A DNA stretch of 64,000 nt from Hysterangium stoloniferum. Taxonomy: Eukaryota; Basidiomycota; Agaricomycetes; Hysterangiales; Hysterangiaceae. The notes below the pieces were generated by a model that was given only the letters and a program-made list of their open reading frames with translations, had not been told where the DNA came from and did not search any database. Shown piece after piece: positions 57,182 through 64,000 of the stretch (position 1 is the first letter of the stretch; every line of letters starts with the position of its first letter). The DNA lies in NCBI GenBank assembly GCA_015178975.1, contig WHVD01000005.1, positions 620,001 through 684,000 of the forward strand. Reading direction: 5' to 3'. The position numbers were made by a program, and so were the translations under genes.

Positions 57182-58650
57182 CATACATAAGCTGAAGCCA
57201 AGTCCTTCCATTTGGTCCCCGTTGGTCTACTAACATCTGTCAGTTTTCTGTTCTTAACAGAAAGTCACCTTGAGTATTTTGTGACAATGTTGTGACTGTG
57301 ACAGTTGTGACAGTTTGATCACTGTGAAGGTATACATCAGTGTCAGTATACTGACAGTTGCTGATATAATGACTTGGCCAATAGCTTGAAACATAGATAG
57401 ACAATAGTATCATCAGGGACTGTCGGGTTGCAACATGCGACACAGTTATAACAAAACCTCACTCATATTTCAATTTACAGCCCCTATATGTTTGTAACCT
57501 TTGTATCTATTTGTGTAAATTGTTTGATGCATTTCACTGAACTTTAAATAATGTATTTGCTTACCAGTAAACCTTAAAGGACTTTCCAGACAAAAGGGGT
57601 ATAGCAATGAACAAAGCAGGAGTCACAGCTGCAAGAGGGCCAGGTGGCGGGGCGGAAGCAAATTACCGAAAAGGATATATGGATTAATATATGACACACT
57701 GAGAAATTAGGTACTCACAAAAATTAAATTTTTTTTAGGACGAATCATCCACCTTCGAAAGGTGACATGACAGCTTCCCTGTTGTCGCTTAACCATCGGC
57801 ATACCAGAAATATCACTTAGAACTGAGAATTTAGGATTCTAGGGCTACGGAGAATCATCCAATTTGTATTATTATCTTTGCGCTTCAATTGTGACCTTCT
57901 TTACAGGTAGCTGTTCCGGGAGGATGGCTAGTGCTAACCGAGCTTCTGTGATCACATAAGTAAATGTGACGCGTCGCGACGCTCGTCATGTCGTTTGGTC
58001 GCCCTCCGACATTTTCATCCTTTCAAGCCACTGCTCCTGATCGCGGATCATTTCCTCTGGACCACGAAGGTCTGATCTTTATTAGCTCCATGTATTGAGA
58101 GGACCATCCTCATTTAGTTCCAGGCGAATGTAGCACCCAAATGCAGGTTTATCTGTCGTGCCTCCAAAAGAGTGCGAATAATTCTGTAACTTGTAGACAA
58201 GAAAGCAAGGGATATCTTGAATGTCGAATGTCTCGGTACGTTCTCGGTGGGAATTGGGCATAAACGTCGTCTGATCTGGACTTCAGTGGTCTCATGCAAC
58301 GTGAAGATTGGAAAAGCCTTGGAATGGCGGACGTGCAAAACTTGGAAAACAGTTGCACGACATGTTCTAGAGATAGCAATTTGGACAATGAAAAAAAGAA
58401 ATAGTAATTGCAATGTCGCGTCGGAATTCCGAAATGCTATTGCTAGTAATTCGACTACACGGACCTGGAGGAGGCTGCTCCCGTAAGCTTCCTGCTAAGA
58501 GTTGAAAATGGTGACTAGATAGCGGGTGAACAGCACATAGTGACCAGATGCAAAAACTTCAGCTGTTGTAGGGTAAATATGTGGATACAATTAACGTGAC
58601 TGTACACCTAAAAGTAAGCTACAGAATTGAAATGAACAACTGAACAACTA
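57182..58650. other. End of transposon nest and gene-poor spacer
   Basis: To about 57235 the DNA is still gypsy-LTR-like. 57239-57400 is rich in short inverted repeats (TTTTCTGTTCTTAACAGAAA; GTCAGTATACTGACAG). 57741-57826 is the right copy of the inverted repeat listed at 50391. From 57880 to 58490 frames of 80-99 residues exist on both strands without a motif, and I cannot support a gene. Confidence 0.45.
57741..57826. repeat. Inverted repeat, right copy (partner at 50391-50465)
   Basis: Contains TCATCCACCTTCGAAAGGTG and CGCTTAACCATCGGCATACC, the reverse complement of the left copy with a small indel. Confidence 0.75.
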
Positions 58651-61636
58651 TTATCGCATCCCACCATACATCAGTCGCTCCAAGCTTCCTGGGTCAACAT
58701 ACTCTAAACCGCCAAACGAAAACAATCCATTATGAGCTGCTGGATTGGTGAGATTACACTCTGACATGTCTTGTGACAAAAGTTCGTCTAATAACTTCGT
58801 TTGTCGATAGCCGAGTGGCAGTCGCTCACCCATTCGGGCAAGCGCCGTCCTGTCGTTTTTTTGATCAATCAGCAGGAACCTTTGAAAATCAAGCGAAATC
58901 CACACCTAATAGCCTCGATCTCTGATCGCAGGAATGTGGCTTGCTCACCCTGACCGGTCTCTCGTGCATGTCGCATTTCTTGTACGAGTTCCTGTGCCGC
59001 AGTATACCAACACCACTGAAAAAAAATCGGTCATGACACTGCGGCGTGTTGGCAAAAGACTTACCACAACTGAGGGATCCAATAACGTGATGTCATAATT
59101 GGTAGAGCAAACCGCATATACCATCTGCAAGATTGCATGCGCCGCTACAGTGAGCTTCTCACATGATTGATCATGCACCATGAAGTCTGCATGTGGGTCA
59201 TGCAACAACAACATGGCACTTTAAAACAAAAAAAAGAATGACAAAAGGTGAGAATTACGACCCTCTTCCTGCTGATGTTACTTACGTGTGCGGTATCAAA
59301 TGTGCGAGATACAAGTGGTTATCGACTACGCCTCCCACAATGGGTTCTCGCAAACCTGGCGGAAATGAAATGCGGAACGTCGATATGATGCCGTCAAGAC
59401 CCTTGAAAACTGGTGTATCGCGGGGATCCACTTCCCCAGCATTCTGAAACTTCGCTCTAAAACGTGAGTTGAAAATTTTGACTTTGGAGAGTAGCGCCAT
59501 GGCCTTGACATATAAAACAAATGAATCAGTATGTTCCGGCGGATGACTTGTCAGTACACGTGGGGAACCGAGACGCTGCCGTTCCTCAACGGGAGGCGAT
59601 AGCTGTGCAAAAAGAAATATTAGTATAAAACTCATAATCATCCATAGTACTTACTCCCTCGTTGAATTCTTGCGATGAACAAGGCAGCACCTGTGTTATG
59701 TCTTCATCGTCCAAGGTCATCGCGAATTCGTGACCAGCTGCATGAATGCGGTCTGATGAATATGCAAGCCAGAAAGTGTTCCGTCGAGTTTCGTCTTCGG
59801 CTCCGGTTCGGGATGGCGAAATAAACATCGAATTTGCTTTCCAAGGGCGGATTAGGGGTAACAGCGGTTTACAGACGTTTAACCCTAACGGCACACAATA
59901 TCGTAAAGCTTCGCCTGTTGTTATCCACACCTGATAATAGGAAGTCTGATGAGCGAGCATCCCACACGCAGTAACTATGTATCTTACGTCGGCCCATCTG
60001 CCACGGAAATTATAAGTTTTCATTCATCCGAGAGCAGCGAAAGAATAGGCTTACCTTGCATGGTAGAGATAGTACCAGCTTAGAATAACGGTAGCTGACA
60101 AAGATATTAATTCTTTGGATAGGTTAGTGTCTGAGACCGATATTACCTTGCAAACCTGAAAACAATCCTTCTCCTAGCATCATGGCTTCACTCTGCGCTT
60201 CTTTAGCATACTTGGCCTGCATCTCGCCAAACGAATCGTCTCTGTTTTCCGCTCGTCTATACTTCTCTTGAAATATTTCTTCTGAATGAGGTGTCAGCAT
60301 ATAAATACTACGTACAGGAATGGAAAATCCAAATCTACCTGCTGGACGTTCATCAAGATTGGGTAGTGGTTGAGGTGCAACAGCAGAAGTGAATAGACTC
60401 GCAACAGCACAAATGGCATGTAGTATGCAAGTTTCTGGAAATCCGGGAGCTGTGGGTTGAAGAGACAGTGAACGGATGAACGTCTCTTTATGAAAGATCC
60501 GGCTGGCGTGAGGAAGAGAGGCAAAGAAAACGTCCACACTGTGAAATGTTAATTAATCATTACAATTGAGAACAGGGGATGACAGTGGATAAGCCAGCAC
60601 CGAACGCACAGGTGTTCTAGTAGTTCTGGAGTGGGCAAACGTGCCGGCCAGGAGGGCCAAAATAAATCTCGTAATAATTCAACATCCTGTGTGGGAGAAT
60701 TTGTAGCTCTTGTCAGAGGGCCAGTATAGGCCAAATTCTCATGGGATATAGAAACAGATCCAGTTGCACCTAAAGAAGAGACGGGTGTGGAAGACGCAAT
60801 AGGCTGATGATTGGGATCCATATCAGCGTAGGAAGTCAGATGGGCTAAACTTGCAGGCAATGAGGATCTTGAGTAGCGTTCGGCAATGGTATTTCGGAAG
60901 TCTGCATGACCTAAATGTTGCGCACTTGAGGGCCGCGAAACCGATTCTCGGGAGAACAGCTCGCGATTTAGCGGATCTTGATTTTGAAGCGGCCCGTTCA
61001 CAAAGGTTGAGTAAGCTCGGGGGGAAAACTGTTCTGCGCGTGACGCCATGTCTCTTTGTCGGAGCATACTTTCCAGCTCATCTACGCTGCATGTCATTAT
61101 TGTGGGATTCAAACGGTTGATATCGAGCGCACCTATCCTACTCTCCAGTCTTTCGTATCTGCTTTTCGGGGGGTCCTGGGTCTGAGGCCGTGGCTCAGGA
61201 ATTTCGTCATAGGTACAGTCGGGTTGAGGAGGGACCGAAGCTGCGCCGTTAGCACGAGCATTTGCATGCGATCGGAGACAAGTCGAACAAGGTCTTTGGG
61301 CATCACTGTGCATTGTTAGATCCATATGTTGAAATCATAATGCCTTGTTTCTTCTGAAGCTCACCACTTCTGTACAACAAGAAGAGGTTAATCAGAGTAT
61401 AAAGTCAAAAGAATAAAACCCATACAAGTTTGCGACGACGGCATTGATGGCATGCCTATATATGATATATTATATGAAAAGAGGTGCTGTGAGCACAAAT
61501 TGCGCACCTGGTTTCTCTTGAGGATGTTAGAAGATGAGGTCACGTGACTGCTACTTGGTGAGGTAGCCTGATGAGTTCCTGAGATGCTCGACGTAACTTT
61601 GGGCATTTGGGGAACAATGTGTGATGTCGAAAACAT
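58651..61636 (-). CDS. Zn(II)2Cys6 transcription factor with fungal_trans domain
   Basis: The start at 61636 gives MFSTSHIVPQMPKVTSS. The Zn2Cys6 cluster is spread over short exons: ACHQCRRRKL near 61450, then CDAQRPCSTCLRSH near 61300. The linker LERLESRIG-type coiled coil follows. The middle homology region (fungal_trans) starts SVDVFFASLPHASRIFHKETF and continues ILHAICAVASLFTSAV, AMMLGEGLFSGLQ, YRGRWAD-like, WITTGEALRYCVPLGLN, DETRRNTFWLAYSSDRIHAAG and LPCSSQEFNEG. The C-terminal part has HLIPHT, LTVAAHAILQMVYAVC and ends GGLEYVDPGSLERLMYGGMR at 58651. At least nine introns. Expected nuclear regulator; the controlled pathway is unknown and no metabolic cluster is adjacent. Confidence 0.88.
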
Positions 61637-63350
61637 AGTGAGGCAGCTCTAAACAGATGCACCTATGTCTTCGTGTTGGAACTGGGAAAGGATGCAGGAA
61701 TGGTTGAGCTTCGAAGCGTCACTGCATCAGGCACCACCATCAGATGAGTTAACCGCCCGCGCATTTGCACTGCCTTGCGCAACATGGGATACGAACCTCA
61801 ACTATAGACCTTTTATTACTCCCATTTATCCACTTTCAAGATTATGACTTTTGAGTGGTAATTGGAGTACTTATTATATGATGTCTTGTGTACTAGTTGC
61901 GAGCCCAAAGCCGAAAGTGCTTCCAGAATTTTCGGAAGACCATATAAAACTAGACGACGACGTCGAAGCAAGCATGCACACTGTATTGGTCGTGAGTGGT
62001 CTATCTACCCGACTCACTGCCTTCATGGTTGCATCTTTCAAAGACATGCGCACGGCAGCCTTTCAATCACTCACAGCGTTATGCGAACAGACGCATTGAT
62101 GGTCTTAATCCAGTTTTGAGCGGCCTTGATCCACATATACAACCTTTATACACTGCATCGTGATGAAGTGAGCTAAAATGTAACCAGTGGGTACTTCGGT
62201 CCTTCCATCTCCGGTTTTCACAGTTACATTGATCCTATCTGCTTCGCTCACTGCCTTGTAAATTTATGTCTTGGACTTTTAGATCGCAGTACATATGGGT
62301 TTCACGGCTAAGTCAACCCCCACGACGCCACACTTTTCTCGATGCTTTTCGGATATGAGGACAAGGGTAACCATTTCACCCTTTAACACTTTCAAGCCAT
62401 GGCGTCCTGTTTTTTGATACTCCTAAGAAAGAATATAACCACTATGATATTGACAGCACCTCCAGAGCAGCTGTTCATGCACGGGAATGCATGCTAATTC
62501 ACGTATATGGATCGCAGGCCTGTTCCTCCTGTCTTGCATGACTCTGCGGTGTCATCTTTTTGATTTCACCACACATAATTCGCGTTGAAGTTATCGTGGC
62601 CTATGCTTATGTACTTTTTTTCAAGGCGGCGCAAAAGACAACTGTTATGTGTCCATTACTGTTCTGTTGCTTTCTGGCCACCTGATCCCTCGTTCCCCGC
62701 GGTGCCCTTCGCCAGCTCACATTGTCGGATTTAACGCAAACTTACAGCCGCAGCAATGCGATATTTTATAAATGTCCTATTGTTGAGGATGTTCAAGTGT
62801 TTATAACAACTGTGGCGGATACAATTCCATAAAATACACAGCATGCAGCATAAGCTTGGGCGCCTTGTTTTGACGTCTATGCTATCAGCATCACTTTTGA
62901 CCAGAATATTTATATCTTTCCTGACTGAACTTAATTCAAGTGCCATTTGCTGATCATGCAACAGATCTGCTGCTTAAACCGAATGGAGTGAAATCCTTAC
63001 ACGTGGTGATCAACGGTTGACGGCTAGGTCAGTGATCATGTGTTGATCTCCCACCCAGAAGGCTCCATACCACCCCAAACCTTAGGGTTATCCGACAAAT
63101 ACTTTTGAAATATATTATATTTTCTTATTCACAAAAATCATTTATAACACCGATTTTGTGGAATACTATCTCTCCAGTAGCGTGACAACAGGGCCAGGAC
63201 ATATGTATTGTATTGGACAACCAAAATTAAGCAAATACTAGAACAAAAACCAATAAAGTAAGGATACTGATAAATTTCCGGTCACAATAGCCAAATATGC
63301 GTGTCATCAGGTGACTTTTTAAAAGGGGGAAATGATGCAAATCGATCATT
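61637..63350. other. Intergenic, no supported gene
   Basis: About 1.7 kb. Plus-strand frames at 61665-61847 and 61851-62099 (60 and 82 residues) lie directly divergent to the transcription factor but carry no motif. The remainder is unremarkable. Confidence 0.4.
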
Positions 63351-64000
63351 TCAACCGGTCTTTTGCTTTTTGCGAGGGTTTTCCAGATCGATTTCATCGT
63401 CCTCGTCCTCATCCTCGTCATCGTCCGAGTCGTCGTACTCCATAGCTTCGGCAGTCCCAGAGAAGTACTCGATAGCGTCGGGGAACAGTTCGGTGGAAAT
63501 GGCAGCACCAATCTTTAGAGGTCGATATAAAAACATAGTAAATATTGCGCGTTGGAACTAACTCACGTCAAAGGGATCATCCGCATGCTCGAAGAAGTTG
63601 AAGAAACTACCAGGTTCGGCTGGCAGATCATCGTCTTCGTCACCTTTAATGCGACTATACAGCTTTGTAAGGTTCTTCCCTTGATCTTTCCATTGAATGG
63701 TAGTTGCTTGTGGTGCAACATTCAGGTCCCAGTCAAAAGCCAGCATGGCAGGAGTAATGCCTTCAGCGTTTGGTTCCTCCTCCTTAACGGTGGGCAAGTA
63801 TTTGAACTCTTTCTTAAGAACCGAGTTACTGAAGTACGGGTTAGATTTGAAATGCTAGTTTCAACAAGCAACTGTCAGGAAACATCCCAAAGAAGCAACA
63901 GAGCGAGGCATACGAATTCAAGTGTGAAGCATCGTGGTTCCGTTTTGTCTCGAACAACCCAGAGATCTTCCAAGTACGAGATTGCGTCGAGATCCATTTG
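63351..64000 (-). CDS. SET/NAP-family histone chaperone, 5' part outside window
   Basis: Nucleosome-assembly protein fold, SET/TAF-I type. From the right edge: DLDAISYLEDLWVVRDKTEP and CFTLEF, an intron, then HFKSNPYFSNSVLKKEFKYL, PTVKEEEPNAEGITPAMLAFDW, TTIQWKDQGKNLTKLYSR and GSFFNFFEHADDPFD. After another intron: IGAAISTELFPDAIEYFSG and a very acidic stretch (about 20 Asp/Glu) ending ENPRKKQKTG, with stop at 63351-63353. The acidic C-terminus and the FFNFF motif are family hallmarks. The N-terminal dimerisation helix lies beyond the window. Confidence 0.9.

Noticed and set aside
58114..58486. Overlapping 79-99-aa frames on both strands
   Set aside because: No family motif, start context or partner exon favours any of them.

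Overview
The window is nuclear DNA of a filamentous basidiomycete, most likely an Agaricomycete. Genes are dense and spliceosomal, with many phase-matched introns of about 50-63 nt, and the protein set is fungal: TIM10, Rieske protein, UTP4, URB1, a Zn2Cys6 regulator, a GPI-type chitin deacetylase and chromodomain Ty3/gypsy retroelements. A Rhizoctonia/Ceratobasidium-like source is my guess only. All functions are read from translated motifs without database searches.

Layout, left to right: tubulin-tyrosine ligase (3' part); a short secreted repeat protein on the minus strand (2379-2967) that looks like a Kex2-processed peptide precursor; a three-repeat Myb plus C2H2 factor; TIM10; a 3-beta-HSD/ERG26-like dehydrogenase; UTP4; an SRPK kinase; a glycerophosphodiester phosphodiesterase; Rieske protein and mitoribosomal mS35 sharing a 61-bp divergent promoter; a STE20-type kinase; an MFS transporter followed by a decayed duplicate; prephenate dehydratase; chitin deacetylase. 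From 30.6 to 34 kb lies a repeat-rich island with a 141-bp coding tandem repeat, a hairpin-rich remnant of a gypsy-element 3' region and a 1055-bp solo LTR with a perfect 5-bp target duplication. Next come an RBR E3 ligase and URB1 (divergent), threonine aldolase, a 75-aa zinc protein missed by simple ORF calling, a membrane-tailed Nudix hydrolase, a bZIP factor, and a membrane/ankyrin gene with an apparent 1-nt frameshift. From 50.4 to 57.8 kb is a transposon nest: a 5'-truncated gypsy element carrying a coiled-coil gene on its opposite strand, then several nested solo LTRs whose target duplications can be read exactly. The window ends with a Zn2Cys6 regulator and the 3' part of a SET/NAP histone chaperone.

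Most host genes are unlinked housekeeping genes: ribosome biogenesis (UTP4, URB1), mitochondria (TIM10, Rieske, mS35), splicing-factor kinase and amino-acid metabolism. The strongest candidate for something undescribed is the repeat precursor at 2379-2967. It has a signal peptide, eleven ADW cores separated by dibasic RR, and almost every spacer is two X-Pro or X-Ala dipeptides, as expected for Kex2 plus dipeptidyl-aminopeptidase maturation. The hairpin array and the antisense gene inside the gypsy element are the next most interesting.
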